DNA from: Pauljensenia sp018375675
Lineage (GTDB): Bacteria; Actinomycetota; Actinomycetes; Actinomycetales; Actinomycetaceae
NCBI GenBank assembly: GCA_041432705.1
Contig: JAPWAE010000005.1
Coordinates: forward strand, 1-64,000
Direction of reading: 5' to 3'
DNA length: 64,000 bases
Of the stretch, positions 17,690 to 27,560 are shown piece after piece. The notes beneath the pieces are model-generated. The model searched no databases and was not told where the DNA came from. It was given only the letters and a program-made list of their open reading frames with translations. The position numbers and the translations under genes were made by a program. Within the stretch, counting starts at the first letter, position 1, and every line of letters begins with the position of its first letter.

Positions 17690-20290
17690 ATGTCCACCCT
17701 CGAAGAACTCGTTTCACACCCGCCACAGCTGCCGGTCACGCGCGCCCTGGGCGATATCGCGGCGGCGACCCGGCCGGGTGGCTGCGCGGTGATCACGGCG
17801 CCTCCGGGCACGGGTAAGACGACGCTGCTGCCGCCCGCGGTGGCGGTGGCATTGGCCCAGCACGACGCGTCGGCGGGGCGTGTTCTCGTCACGCAGCCCC
17901 GCAAGGTGGCCGCGCGGGCCGCTGCTCGCCGGATCGCCCGTCTGCTCGGCGAGGAGGTCGGCGGGCAGGTCGGCTATTCGGTGCGCGGGGATTCGCGCGT
18001 CAGCGAACGTACGCGCGTGGAGATGGTGACACCGGGCGTGGCGCTGCGCCGCCTGCAGCGCGACCCGGAGCTGCCCGGGGTATCCGCTCTGATCGTCGAC
18101 GAGTTCCACGAGCGCGACCTGGACACGGACCTGGCGCTGGCGTTTGCGCTGGACGCGCGTTCGGCGCTGCGCGACGACCTGTTCGTGGCACTCACCTCGG
18201 CGACGCTCGAGGCCTCGCGCACGGTTGATTTCCTGCGCGCGTCGACGGGCGAGGAGCCCGCACTCGTTGATATTCCGGGCGATATTTTTCCGCTGGAACT
18301 GCGCTACGCTCCCCCGCCGCGCGGCATCGAGGCCGTCGGCGCGATCGGCGACGAGCGCGTGGGTGTGCGCCGCGAGTACCTGGCGCACGTGGCACGCACG
18401 GTCGAGGAGACGGTCGCAGCCACCGAGGGGTCGGTCCTCGTGTTCTTGCCGGGTGTGGGCGAGATCGAGACCGTCCGAGGCAACCTGCGCCTGGGAGACA
18501 TACCGGTCCTGACGCTTCACGGACAGCTGAGCGCCGCCGAGCAGGACCGCGCACTCTCCCCCGCCGCCGGTCGCCGCGTCATCCTCTCCACGTCCATCGC
18601 GGAGTCTTCGCTCACCGTTCCGGGCGTGTCCGTCGTCGTGGACGCGGGACTTGCGCGCGAGCCGCGCTTCGACGCGGGGCGCTCCCTCTCGTCTCTTGTG
18701 ACCGTTCCGGCGGCGCTCGCCCGCCTCGAGCAGCGTGCGGGCCGCGCCGCGCGCACCGGCCCGGGTATCGCCGTGCGCGTCATGGACTCGGTGGACGTGG
18801 CCCGCAGGCCCGCGCAGTCCGCGCCGGGGATCGCCACGCAGGACCTGACGGACGCGCGCTTGCAGGTCGCCTCGTGGGGCACGCCGGTGGAGGAACTCGC
18901 CCTGCTGGATGCTCCACCCGTGGGCACGTGGGAGGCCGCCGGGCAGCGCCTGTCCTCCCTGGGCGCCATCGACGAGGCCGGGGCCGCCACCGCTCTGGGC
19001 CGCACGTTGGCGTCGCTGCCATTGGACCCGCCCTTGGGCAGGGCGCTCCTCGCGTCGAGCGCAATTCTGGGGGCGTCGAAGGCGGCGCGTTTCGTGGCCC
19101 TCCTGTCGGAGGACGTGCGTGCGCCGGGGGCTGACCTGGGTGCGCTCGAGCGTCGGCTGGGTCGTGGTGGCGCCAGTGACGCGGGAGTGGGGAAGGCTCA
19201 GGCGGCGCGGGTGAAGGAGACGCAGGCGCGCTTGGAGCGTCTGGCGCAGCGTCTGCCGGCTTCCACGTCGGAGGGCGCGCTCGCATCCGTTGTGGCTGAG
19301 CAGCAGGAGACAACGCGCACGCGTGAGGACGAGCTGGCCCTGACGTGCGCGCTGGCGTACCCGGAGTGGATCGCGCGGCGCCGCCCGGGATCAGCCGCCT
19401 ACATTTTGGCGGGCGGCGTGGGTGCCGAGCTGCCGCAGGGCTCTCCCTTGGAGGGGCAGGAGTGGCTGGCCGTGGCCTCGATTGACCGGGCTCCGGCCTC
19501 GCGCCACGCGCGCATTCTCGCGGCGGTGCCTCTGTCGGAGGAGGACGCCCTCGCTGCGGGCGCGGCGCTCCTGGAGACCCGCACGCAGGCCTTGATCGAC
19601 AAGGGAGCTCTGAAAGCCACCCACACGCGCACCCTGGGGGCTATCCCCCTGAAGAGCGCCCCGGCCTCGTCCCTGAGCGAAGAGGAGGCGACCACGCTGG
19701 TGGCCGAGCACCTGGCCGCGCGTGGGCTGGGCGATCTGGGCTGGGGGAAGGAGGCCTCGTCCCTGCGTGAGCGCATGCGGGTGCTCCACGAGGTGCTCGG
19801 CGATCCGTGGCCCGACGTGTCGGATGAGGCCCTCGCGGGTAGCGCGCCGCAGTGGCTTGCTCCCTGGGCGAAGCGCCTCGCACAGGGCGGCTCGTTGAGT
19901 GGCGTATCGATGCTCGATGCGCTGCGCTCGATGCTGCCGTGGCCTCAGGCGGCGCGCCTGGACGAACTGGCGCCGGAAAAGATGACGATTCCTGCGGGAG
20001 GTACGCGTCCCGTCGACTGGAGCGGCGCACACCCGGTGCTGACGCTGCGGGTCCAGCAGGCCTTCGGGTGGACGGACACGCCCCGACTGGTGGACGGGCG
20101 CGTTCCCCTGGTGCTGCATCTGACGGATCCGGCGGGTCGCCCAGCGGCGGTCACCTCCGACCTGACGTCGTTTTGGGCGGGGCCGTACCGGGACGTGCGC
20201 GCACAGCTACGCGGGCGCTATCCGAAGCACCCGTGGCCCGAGGACCCGCTGCACGCGGAGCCCACGAACCGTGCCAAGCGCCGGGGGTAG
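17690..20290 (+). CDS. hrpB: ATP-dependent helicase HrpB
   Basis: 866 aa from ATG 17690 (GAAGAAAGAG upstream; an in-frame ATG at 17645 would add 15 residues). DEAH-box-related RNA helicase family. Walker A APPGTGKTT (37-45), a DEFH motif in VDEFHERDLDTDL in place of DEAH, SATLE motif III and the QRAGRAAR motif VI are visible. The C-terminal HrpB domain is present with TSFWAGPYRDVRAQLRGRYPKHPWPEDP. The cellular role of HrpB is poorly known. Confidence 0.93.
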   Translation: MSTLEELVSHPPQLPVTRALGDIAAATRPGGCAVITAPPGTGKTTLLPPAVAVALAQHDASAGRVLVTQPRKVAARAAARRIARLLGEEVGGQVGYSVRGDSRVSERTRVEMVTPGVALRRLQRDPELPGVSALIVDEFHERDLDTDLALAFALDARSALRDDLFVALTSATLEASRTVDFLRASTGEEPALVDIPGDIFPLELRYAPPPRGIEAVGAIGDERVGVRREYLAHVARTVEETVAATEGSVLVFLPGVGEIETVRGNLRLGDIPVLTLHGQLSAAEQDRALSPAAGRRVILSTSIAESSLTVPGVSVVVDAGLAREPRFDAGRSLSSLVTVPAALARLEQRAGRAARTGPGIAVRVMDSVDVARRPAQSAPGIATQDLTDARLQVASWGTPVEELALLDAPPVGTWEAAGQRLSSLGAIDEAGAATALGRTLASLPLDPPLGRALLASSAILGASKAARFVALLSEDVRAPGADLGALERRLGRGGASDAGVGKAQAARVKETQARLERLAQRLPASTSEGALASVVAEQQETTRTREDELALTCALAYPEWIARRRPGSAAYILAGGVGAELPQGSPLEGQEWLAVASIDRAPASRHARILAAVPLSEEDALAAGAALLETRTQALIDKGALKATHTRTLGAIPLKSAPASSLSEEEATTLVAEHLAARGLGDLGWGKEASSLRERMRVLHEVLGDPWPDVSDEALAGSAPQWLAPWAKRLAQGGSLSGVSMLDALRSMLPWPQAARLDELAPEKMTIPAGGTRPVDWSGAHPVLTLRVQQAFGWTDTPRLVDGRVPLVLHLTDPAGRPAAVTSDLTSFWAGPYRDVRAQLRGRYPKHPWPEDPLHAEPTNRAKRRG

Positions 20291-20315
20291 CCGCTGGCTC
20301 CCCCGCGCCGGGCGA

Positions 20316-20576
20316 TCAATCGTCCAGTTTGCCGACGATCCCCCGCCCGTCGGGCAGGTTCTTGGACGGCATCTGGTAGGCGTCGAGGTCCGCCATAGCG
20401 GGGCGCTCGAGGCCCAGTTCGCGCAGCTGCGCGTAGGTCGACATGCGCACGGGACCCAGCTCGGCGACGGGCTGGCCTTCCTCGGTGAGCGTGACGACTT
20501 CACCGGATGAGGCGCGCGCCAAAGCGGCCCCCACATCCTCTTTGAAATCACCAATTTCTAGAGCCCTCATACCCAT
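20316..20576 (-). CDS. Orphan Phd/YefM-type antitoxin-like protein
   Basis: 86 aa. MRALEIGDFKEDVGAAL followed by GEVVTLTEEGQPVAEL is the Phd/YefM N-terminal DNA-binding fold. The C-terminal part ends QMPSKNLPDGRGIVGKLDD, a toxin-wrapping-type tail. No Shine-Dalgarno precedes either ATG (20576 or 20570), but TTAGAT sits just upstream, suggesting leaderless expression. No toxin gene adjoins: hrpB converges on one side and a divergent reductase lies on the other. It is a solitary antitoxin or a regulator derived from one. Confidence 0.65.
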   Translation of the reverse strand: MGMRALEIGDFKEDVGAALARASSGEVVTLTEEGQPVAELGPVRMSTYAQLRELGLERPAMADLDAYQMPSKNLPDGRGIVGKLDD

Positions 20577-20787
20577 AATCTAAGCATGCCGAAGGGGGTT
20601 TGAACGAACGGCACGATCACTATGTGACCCTTTGTTCCCTGACACCCTCCAAACGAGCGTCATACAGCCAAAACATCGTGAAAATAGACACCCCTGCTGT
20701 GACCACCTGATGGACATTTCTGGTTGATGGAATAGATCCGGGCGCACTGCGTTGAGATAGGCGACCCTGTTCTATCCAAGGAGAATT

Positions 20788-22185
20788 ATGTCCACGAACG
20801 AAATCGAGAACGTCGACCTGCTGGTTGTCGGCGGCGGCAAGGCCGGAAAATCCCTCGCAATGGAGCGCGCGAAGGCGGGCTGGAAGGTCGCCATGGTGGA
20901 GCGCCAGTTCGTCGGCGGCACCTGCATTAACGTCGCATGTATTCCCACGAAGTCGCTTGTCAACTCGGCTCGTCGCCTGAGCGATGCCCGCTCGGACGAG
21001 GCGTTCGGTATCGTCGGCACCGAGGGTGCGCGCGTGGACCTGGCCAAGCTCCGCGCCCACAAGGAGGGCATCGTCGGCGCCATGGTCGGCGCACACGAGA
21101 AGATGTTCGCGGCCCCCGGCCTGGACTTCATCCGCGGCGAGGCTCGCTTCACGGGCGAGCGCACGGTGACCATCGCTCTCCAGGACGGTGGCGAGCGCAC
21201 GATTCGTGGCGAGCGCGTCCTCATCAACCTGGGTTCGCGCCCCGCGCGTCCCGCGATCCCCGGCCTGTGGGAGTCCGGCGCGTGGACGAACGAGGAGATC
21301 CTGCGCCTCGAGGAGCTCCCCTCCTCCCTGGCGATCATCGGCGCCAGCTACATCGGCGTGGAGTTCGCGTCGATGATGGCGACGTTCGGCGTGGACGTCA
21401 CGCTCATCTCCTCGGGTGATCACGTGCTGCCTCGTGAGGACGAGGACGCCGCCCGCGTCGTCGAAGCTGGTCTGGAAGCCGCCGGCGTGCGCATCGTGCC
21501 CGGCCGCGCTGAGTCGGCCTCGCGCGAGGGCAACACAACGACCCTGACGCTCTCCGACGGCTCGACGGTGTCCGCTGAGGCGGTCCTGGTGGCCGTGGGT
21601 CGCGTGCCCAACACGGACGGCATCGGCCTGGACGAGGCCGGGGTTGAGCTGACCGATCGCGGTTTCGTCGCGGTCGATGAGCACCTGCGCACCTCCGCTG
21701 AGGGCGTGTGGGCGGCCGGCGACTGCGCGGGAACCCCCATGTTCACGCACGCGTCCTGGTCTGACTTCCGCATCATCCGCGCCCAGCTGACCGGCGCGTC
21801 CCTGGACGATGCAACGACCACCACGAAGGGCCGCACGATCCCCTACGCCGTGTTCGCCACCCCCGAGCTGGCCCGCATCGGCCTGTCCGAAGGCGAGGCG
21901 CGCGAGGCCGGTCTCGACGTGCGTATCGCCAAGGTTCCCACGGCCGCGATTCCGCGCGCCAAGACGATGCGCTACGCGGGCGAGGGCTTCTGGAAGGCCG
22001 TCGTCGACGCGAACACGCACCAGATCCTGGGCGCCACGCTGATCGGCCCGAACGTCTCCGAGGTCATCACGGCCGTGCACGTCGCCATGGCCGGCGGCCT
22101 AGCCTACGAGCAGCTGCGCTTCCTGCCGATCGCGCACCCGACCATGGGCGAGGGCCTGCAGGTCCTCTTCGACTCCCTGGGCTGA
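20788..22185 (+). CDS. FAD-dependent pyridine nucleotide-disulfide oxidoreductase, RclA/Lpd-like
   Basis: 465 aa class I flavoprotein disulfide reductase. FAD-binding GGGKAG (15-20), redox pair in GGTCINVACIPTK (C46, C51), NADH-binding IIGASYIGVEFA, and a second FAD motif AEGVWAAGDCAG. The C-terminal HPTMGEG carries the catalytic His and Glu positions. CINxxCIPTK is closer to RclA/MerA-like enzymes than to GGTCLNxGCIPSK lipoamide dehydrogenases. No E2 or mercury gene is adjacent, so a redox-stress role is favoured; lipoamide dehydrogenase remains possible. AAGGAG lies upstream of the ATG. Confidence 0.82.
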   Translation: MSTNEIENVDLLVVGGGKAGKSLAMERAKAGWKVAMVERQFVGGTCINVACIPTKSLVNSARRLSDARSDEAFGIVGTEGARVDLAKLRAHKEGIVGAMVGAHEKMFAAPGLDFIRGEARFTGERTVTIALQDGGERTIRGERVLINLGSRPARPAIPGLWESGAWTNEEILRLEELPSSLAIIGASYIGVEFASMMATFGVDVTLISSGDHVLPREDEDAARVVEAGLEAAGVRIVPGRAESASREGNTTTLTLSDGSTVSAEAVLVAVGRVPNTDGIGLDEAGVELTDRGFVAVDEHLRTSAEGVWAAGDCAGTPMFTHASWSDFRIIRAQLTGASLDDATTTTKGRTIPYAVFATPELARIGLSEGEAREAGLDVRIAKVPTAAIPRAKTMRYAGEGFWKAVVDANTHQILGATLIGPNVSEVITAVHVAMAGGLAYEQLRFLPIAHPTMGEGLQVLFDSLG

Positions 22186-22257
22186 GAGCCTATCGCGCCC
22201 CCTGGGTACCGTTGGGGGCGCGCCCGGGTCCCTCCCGGAACGCGTGAGGGAACAAAC

Positions 22258-22292
22258 GGGGCGGGTCCGAACGATACGTTCGGACCCGCCCC
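22258..22292. terminator. Bidirectional terminator between reductase and subtilase
   Basis: Perfect 16-bp inverted repeat, GGGGCGGGTCCGAACG with its complement, around an ATA loop, followed on the plus strand by TGTTGT. The two flanking genes converge on it. Confidence 0.88.
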
Positions 22293-22395
22293 TGTTGTAT
22301 TCAGTTGCGCTGGGCACCAGGTGCGCTCGGCATCCGGCGCTCAGCGCGGGGTTCGAGGCCGGAGCGTCCCAGCCCAGGCCTCATCCCCTTCTAGC

Positions 22396-24834
22396 TCAGC
22401 CGAGCCAGGCGCCGGAGGACGCGAAGTGGTAGCGCTTACCGTCGATGGAGACCCAGCCGGTGACCATCTTGCCGGAGCCGTCGAGGTAGTACCAGGTACC
22501 GCCGTCGTTGACCCAGCCGATCGCCATCGCGCCGTTGCTGGTCAGGTAGTACCACTTGCCGTTCACGGCGGTCCAGCCGGTGGCCATGGAGCCGTTGCCG
22601 TTCAGGTAGTACCAGTAACCGTTCACATTGACCCAGCCGGTCGCCATCGCGCCAGAGGCGTTCAGGTAGTACCAGGAGCCGTCCACGTCAACCCAGCCGG
22701 TGGCCATTGCACCGGTGGCGGGATCGAGGTAGTACCAGGAGCCGTCGACCTTGGTCCAGCCCGTCGCCATGCGGCCGGACGGGGTCATCCAGTGCCACGC
22801 GGCGTCGAAGGTGACCCAGCCGGTCGCCATCACGGCGTCGCCGTTGAAGTAGTAGGTGGAGCCATCGATGGTGACGTACTTGCTGCGGGCGCAGTAGCCG
22901 TCGGAGTAGCAGTACTTCCAACCATCGGCGCTGTTGGTCCAGGCGCCACCGTCGTGCAGGGATTCATCCACGTGGAAGTGGATCGAGTCCTTGACGTCGT
23001 CATCGGCGCGGGTGTCATTGTTGCGGCCCTCGGCGGTAACCGTGACCTCAACGTGGGGGGCGTCGCTGATCAGGCCGGTGGCGTTGTAGGGGCCGGCCAC
23101 GAGCGTGACCTCGTTGCCCGTGAAGGCGCCAGTGCCGGTGCCGGTCACGGGAGCCTGCGTGCCGACCTGCAGGGAGGCCTTGGTGACGGGGCCGGAGACC
23201 GTGGTGCGCACGTAAACGGTGCCCGAGACCGACGCGTCGGCGAGCGGACGCCAGTCGGTGGCGCCGTCGTGGGAGTACTCGAGGCTGCCGAGGACGGGCT
23301 GCGGCTGATCCTTGAGCACGGCGGCCAGGGCGTTGACGAGGCCAGCGCCGCGGTATTCCTTACCGTCCTCGGGCACGGCGAGGCGGTCGTAGGTGTAGCC
23401 GGCCTGCTTCTTGAGCAGGGCGATCGTCTGGTCGGGGGTGTAGTCCGGGTGGATCTGCTTGATCAGCGCGGCCACGCCCGCAGCGTGCGGGGAGGCCATC
23501 GAGGTACCCGACAGGTAACCGAAGGGCGGATCCTTCTTCCAGGTCGGCAGGGTCGACCAGATGCGCGAGCCGGGGGCGGCCACGTCCACGGAGTTCTTGC
23601 CGTAGTTGGAGAACTTGGAACGCTCGAGCTTGGCCGTGGCCGGGTCGGTGCCGGTGGGCAGGGCGACGGCGGACACGGAGACAACCGAGTCGTTGAGCAT
23701 GGCGGGCACGTCGATGCCGCCGGCCACGTTACGCTCGACCGCGGCGCCCTCGACGTCGTTCGGCGAGGCCTTGTCGATCGTCGGGTTGTCGTGATCGTCG
23801 TTGTCGTTACCCTCGGCGGCGATGTTGACGACGCCGTGGTTCTTCGCGTAGCGGATCGCGCGCGAGGCAGCCTCGAGGCCCGCAGCCTGGGAGCCCTCGG
23901 TGGGCATCCAGAAGGCGTACGGGTCCATGTAGTAGCTGGAGTTCGTCACGTCGATGTCGTGCTCGGCAGCCCAGTCGAAGGCGCAGGCCACGTACTCGGG
24001 GTAGAAGGAGCCGGCCTCGTTCGAGGTCTTGATCGCGACGATCGTGGCGCTGGGGGCGACGCCGTCCACGCCGTAGGCGTTGTGCGCGGCGGCGATGGTA
24101 CCGGCGACGTGCGTGCCGTGGTAGTGGTCATCCTTCCAGTCCGCGGGGTTCTGGCTCGGGATGCCGTTGATCTGGCAGCCCACGGAACGCGACGCGTCGA
24201 GGTGTTCCTTGAGGTCCTTGTGGTCGGGGTCGATGCCGGTGTCCATGACGCCGACGGTCACGTTCGCGAGGGGGACGTCGACCTGCTGGGCCTCGAGCGC
24301 GCCGACGGCGGCCAGGCCCCAGGCGTTGGCGTCGCCCTCGTCGGGGGTGAAGTCGTTGAGCTGCGAGTCGGCGGACAGGCCGGTCGAGCGGGTGCCCGCG
24401 GCGTCAGCGACGGCGTTGGCCTCAGACGCGGTGGCCTGCGGCTGCTCAGTGCGAACCTCGGAGCCGGTGACCGTCTTGTAGCGGGTGGGGCCAATCGACT
24501 GGTAGGAGATGCCGGCGTCGACGAGGCTCTTTCCGAGCGTCGGCGCGAAGGAAGCCTTCACCGACTGGACGAAGAAGGTGTTGAATTCGGGGTACTGGGC
24601 CAGGACGACGCCGTTTTCCGAGGCCTTGGAGACGGCCGCGTTGAAGTCGTAGTGGGAGGCGTCGGCGGTCAGGTTGACCGCGTAGTTCATGACCTCGTCC
24701 TGGGCGCGAGCCTCGGAGGTGATCCCCGGGACGCCGGCCGCGTGGGCGGGGGCGCCGAACGCGGTGAGCGTGACGCCAACAGCGAGCGCCGCTCCTCCCG
24801 CGATGAGGGTCTTCCATGAGCGTTGATGCATCAT
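22396..24834 (-). CDS. Secreted subtilisin-like protease with cell-wall-binding repeats (1)
   Basis: 812 aa from ATG 24834 (GAGGAA upstream). The signal peptide ends near AHA (residue 32). A prodomain-like region with NYAVNLTADAS and SIGPTRY (49-120) precedes a S8 catalytic domain with D198 (MDTGID), H242 (HGTHVAG), N343 and S445 (GTSMASPH). A beta-rich region (500-640) follows, then about eight choline-binding-like repeats of the GW...WYYL...G.MATGW type. It is predicted to be secreted and held non-covalently on the wall. The same architecture recurs in the two genes at 29.6-36.2 kb. Confidence 0.93.
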   Translation of the reverse strand: MMHQRSWKTLIAGGAALAVGVTLTAFGAPAHAAGVPGITSEARAQDEVMNYAVNLTADASHYDFNAAVSKASENGVVLAQYPEFNTFFVQSVKASFAPTLGKSLVDAGISYQSIGPTRYKTVTGSEVRTEQPQATASEANAVADAAGTRSTGLSADSQLNDFTPDEGDANAWGLAAVGALEAQQVDVPLANVTVGVMDTGIDPDHKDLKEHLDASRSVGCQINGIPSQNPADWKDDHYHGTHVAGTIAAAHNAYGVDGVAPSATIVAIKTSNEAGSFYPEYVACAFDWAAEHDIDVTNSSYYMDPYAFWMPTEGSQAAGLEAASRAIRYAKNHGVVNIAAEGNDNDDHDNPTIDKASPNDVEGAAVERNVAGGIDVPAMLNDSVVSVSAVALPTGTDPATAKLERSKFSNYGKNSVDVAAPGSRIWSTLPTWKKDPPFGYLSGTSMASPHAAGVAALIKQIHPDYTPDQTIALLKKQAGYTYDRLAVPEDGKEYRGAGLVNALAAVLKDQPQPVLGSLEYSHDGATDWRPLADASVSGTVYVRTTVSGPVTKASLQVGTQAPVTGTGTGAFTGNEVTLVAGPYNATGLISDAPHVEVTVTAEGRNNDTRADDDVKDSIHFHVDESLHDGGAWTNSADGWKYCYSDGYCARSKYVTIDGSTYYFNGDAVMATGWVTFDAAWHWMTPSGRMATGWTKVDGSWYYLDPATGAMATGWVDVDGSWYYLNASGAMATGWVNVNGYWYYLNGNGSMATGWTAVNGKWYYLTSNGAMAIGWVNDGGTWYYLDGSGKMVTGWVSIDGKRYHFASSGAWLG

Positions 24835-24911
24835 TGTTCCTCGTTTCTGTACGGATGGGGACGCGTCTCCGGGGCTTTCCGGACGGCACGCCATTGCTCC
24901 ATCGTCTCAAG

Positions 24912-24920
24912 GTTTGTCAC
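24912..24920 (-). promoter_or_regulatory. Shared upstream element of the subtilase genes, copy 1
   Basis: GTTTGTCAC (GTGACAAAC on the coding strand) lies 78 bp upstream of the subtilase-1 start. Near-identical elements occur about 70 bp upstream of the other two subtilase starts (33984 and 36245). It could be a shared -35 region or activator site; no convincing -10 partner at standard spacing was found. Confidence 0.35.
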
Positions 24921-25080
24921 TAACCTCATAGCGCGTTTCACAATTTAAGAATCCTTGACCTTTTGGTGAAGAAATGGAGAGGTTGGCACCTCAGCGAGGA
25001 TCAGATCTCCCCCACACATCCCACACCACGCGAGGCTCACCTGGCCCACAAACCATTGACGACTCCGTTTTGTCGCCTAC

Positions 25081-26355
25081 CTACGAGCGCTTTGACGGGT
25101 GCCTTCTATCCTCTCCCTTCCAGCAGGGCATCCAGGCTCGATACCCATCGGACGGCGGGGTGGGCGATTCAGGCAAGAAACCGAGCTCCTCGGGGGTCTC
25201 GGGGATACGGTCCACGAGGAAGTACTTGTCCTTGTCATCGCAGTGCTCGCGCACGATGGTGCGGAACTCGGCCAGCTCGCAGTAGAGGACGCCCGTGATC
25301 GGATTCCTCTTGTACACCACGATCTTGTACAGCCAGTAGGCAAACAGGGCGACGTTGGCCGCGAGCGCCAGGGCGGCGCACGCGATGTTCGCTCGCGGGT
25401 CCATGGTCGCGAAGTTGAAGATGTCCGAGGGAGGGACCAAGACCTCGGGCAGGAGCGTATTCATGGAGATCCAGAAGACCAGGGTGAAGCAGCGGAACCA
25501 GATCCACTGGCCCTTCGCCCACGTGAACGCGGGGATCGTGCAGGCGAGCAGCAGGGCGAGCGTGCAGTACCACGTGTAATCGGCCAGCGAGTTGTACAAG
25601 AACGCGTGGTTCCACAGGTCGTAGGCGATCACCCACGGCCACACCATATCCACCCAGATGAGGCCTCGCACGGAGCGCTTGCCGGGCGAGGTCACGATGA
25701 TCTTGCCCAGGCCCGTGATCGTGATGATGTTGAGCAGGCCGGCCGCGGCGGACAGCAGGTTCCAATACCCGCCGATCGTGCGGAAGCCCGTCTCCGGATC
25801 AATGCCGACGTGACGCTCCGCCAGGTTGGCGGCGACCTCCTGATACCACTGCTGGGAGTGCAGCTCGGCGCTCACTCCCCTGGCCTCGGGCAGGCCGGCG
25901 ATCATGTCGATCGTGTGCGCGTCGTTCACGCCCTTCAGGCACTGCCAGTCGACGCCGCATGCGTAGTACGAATCCGCGTTGAACCAGATCGTCAGGTCAC
26001 GGATGTTCGCCTCCATGATGTTGACGGCCAGGCCGATCCACAGGGCCACGCCCAGCCAGATCGCGTACTTGTGCGCCTTGACCGGGTTGCGTTTCGCGTA
26101 CACCAGCACCGTGCCCGTCATGGTGGCGGTGAGGATCATGATCGCGTACTTGCCGAAGGGGAACCATCCAACCATGGGCGTCCCGTGGATCCACGCGTAG
26201 GGCATGAGGGCGATGCCGCCCACGGTCCACACGGCGAAGATCGTCCAGTTCCACCGGCGGTTAATCTCCGCGACGACGATCTGGGCAGCAAGCACCAGCA
26301 GCCAGATGAGATAGACCTTGGGAGTCCCAAGCTCCCACAGGAAAAGCGAGTCCAC
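25081..26355 (-). CDS. DUF5692-like multi-pass membrane protein (1)
   Basis: 424 aa from GTG 26355, chosen because AAGGAG lies eight bases upstream; a GTG at 26376 would add seven residues. About ten hydrophobic segments. Residues in IAYDLWNHAFLYNSLADYTWYCT, FVFWISMNT-like and MEANIRDL segments are shared with the protein at 27560-28597 (IAYDLWNLAYVYN, NIAEAVVRDF). The family has no known function to my knowledge. It is divergent from the SRPBCC-like gene and its partner, across a region with two dyads. Confidence 0.75.
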   Translation of the reverse strand: MDSLFLWELGTPKVYLIWLLVLAAQIVVAEINRRWNWTIFAVWTVGGIALMPYAWIHGTPMVGWFPFGKYAIMILTATMTGTVLVYAKRNPVKAHKYAIWLGVALWIGLAVNIMEANIRDLTIWFNADSYYACGVDWQCLKGVNDAHTIDMIAGLPEARGVSAELHSQQWYQEVAANLAERHVGIDPETGFRTIGGYWNLLSAAAGLLNIITITGLGKIIVTSPGKRSVRGLIWVDMVWPWVIAYDLWNHAFLYNSLADYTWYCTLALLLACTIPAFTWAKGQWIWFRCFTLVFWISMNTLLPEVLVPPSDIFNFATMDPRANIACAALALAANVALFAYWLYKIVVYKRNPITGVLYCELAEFRTIVREHCDDKDKYFLVDRIPETPEELGFLPESPTPPSDGYRAWMPCWKGEDRRHPSKRS

Positions 26356-26389
26356 GGCATTCTCCTTCGAACGCACAACCGGGCTAATA

Positions 26390-26427
26390 GTTGTCGGCTA
26401 TCATAATCCGAAACACTAACCTAGTGT
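26390..26427. promoter_or_regulatory. Two dyads in the divergent DUF5692 promoter region
   Basis: GTTGTCGG (26390-26397) faces CCGAAAC (26408-26414) with a single mismatch/bulge, and ACACTA-ACC-TAGTGT (26413-26427) is perfect. Both lie between two divergent transcription units. The layout resembles TetR-type control of divergent promoters, but no regulator gene is adjacent. CATAAT (26402-26407) could serve as a -10 for the plus strand. Confidence 0.4.
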
Positions 26428-26522
26428 GCGGGGTTCACCGTTGAATCCCCATCGTCCCGGGGCTCCCCACGGGCCAGCGCCAGCGAGGGCGCCCCTCGTC
26501 AATTCCTCAAGGAGGAGGACCC

Positions 26523-27560
26523 ATGACACGCCTACCCCGTCGTACCCTCTGCGCCGCCGGCCTCGCCGGAACCACCGCACTCCTGGGAGGCATGTACGCC
26601 TTCAGCCAGCTGAGCGGCAAGGCCACGCCCGAGGAGCAGGCCTGGCACTACCCGGGCGACGACCTCATCGACGCCAACTACGACAACGGCTACTCCTCGA
26701 CCTACGCGATCACGATCGACGCGCCCGCCTACGCGGTGTGGCGACTCTTCAAGCAGATCGGCGCGGAAAAGTCCGGATCCTTCTCCTCGGAGTTCCTCGA
26801 GCGCGTCTTCGCGCGCCTGCCCTTCTTCAACTCCTACGAGATCCAGGAAGAGTTCCAGCAGCCCGACTCGATGGTGCCCGGCGACATCGCGGCCTTCGAC
26901 TTCCACGGCATGTCGATGGAGTGGGCGGACGTCGTGCCCGGCAAGTACATGGTCCAGTGGGTCGACACGAAGAACCCGCCCAAGGCGCCCGGCTCATACG
27001 CGTTCCGCTTCCCCGGGATGACGAACTTCGCGGCCGCCTGGTGCTTCTACATGGTGCCCCTGTCGGGAGGGCGCACGCGCCTGATCAACCACTGGCGCAT
27101 CGGCTACGAGCCCGCCTCCCCCGCCATGAAGGCCCTGAACTGGATCAACATCGAGTTCATCGGCGGGTGCATGACCCACCTGCAAAACCTCTACGTCAAG
27201 CGCGTCCTCGAGTTCAAGAAGAAGCAGCACCTGACGGGTCGCTTCATGCGCGGCATGCTGGGCGGGCGCTTCTTCAACTCGGGCACGCCCGCGGGGCGCT
27301 ACGACGGGACTCCCCTGTTCGAGGAGACCTTCACCCAGTGGTTCCGCTACGGACGGTCCGCCCCGGCCGTCGCCGAGATCCGCCCGCCCGTCACCGACGA
27401 CCCGTCGTGGCCGCCGACGGGCGCGGACAGCCCGTGGGCAAGCGAGGTCGACGCCTCCTACTTCGAGGGCTGGCGTGAGCCCGCATTCTCCTGGGAGGAG
27501 CAGATCCGCCAGAAGGTGGAGCGCACCTACCTGCCCAATTGGGGGAAGGAGCAGCGCTGA
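26523..27560 (+). CDS. SRPBCC/START-like protein with N-terminal anchor, function unknown
   Basis: 345 aa; ATG preceded by AAGGAGGAGG. An N-terminal hydrophobic segment with Arg residues (RRTLCAAGLAGTTALLGG) may be a signal anchor. The body, with ITIDAPAYAVWRLFKQIG followed by strands such as DIAAFDFHG and LINHWRIGYEP, resembles the SRPBCC/polyketide-cyclase fold of small-molecule or lipid-binding proteins. That is a low-confidence fold guess. Its stop overlaps the start of the next membrane gene (ATGA), implying joint action. Confidence 0.5.
   Translation: MTRLPRRTLCAAGLAGTTALLGGMYAFSQLSGKATPEEQAWHYPGDDLIDANYDNGYSSTYAITIDAPAYAVWRLFKQIGAEKSGSFSSEFLERVFARLPFFNSYEIQEEFQQPDSMVPGDIAAFDFHGMSMEWADVVPGKYMVQWVDTKNPPKAPGSYAFRFPGMTNFAAAWCFYMVPLSGGRTRLINHWRIGYEPASPAMKALNWINIEFIGGCMTHLQNLYVKRVLEFKKKQHLTGRFMRGMLGGRFFNSGTPAGRYDGTPLFEETFTQWFRYGRSAPAVAEIRPPVTDDPSWPPTGADSPWASEVDASYFEGWREPAFSWEEQIRQKVERTYLPNWGKEQR

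Noticed and set aside
20788..22185. Mercuric reductase
   Set aside because: The redox motif is compatible, but there is no N-terminal HMA domain, no C-terminal vicinal cysteine pair and no mer gene nearby.
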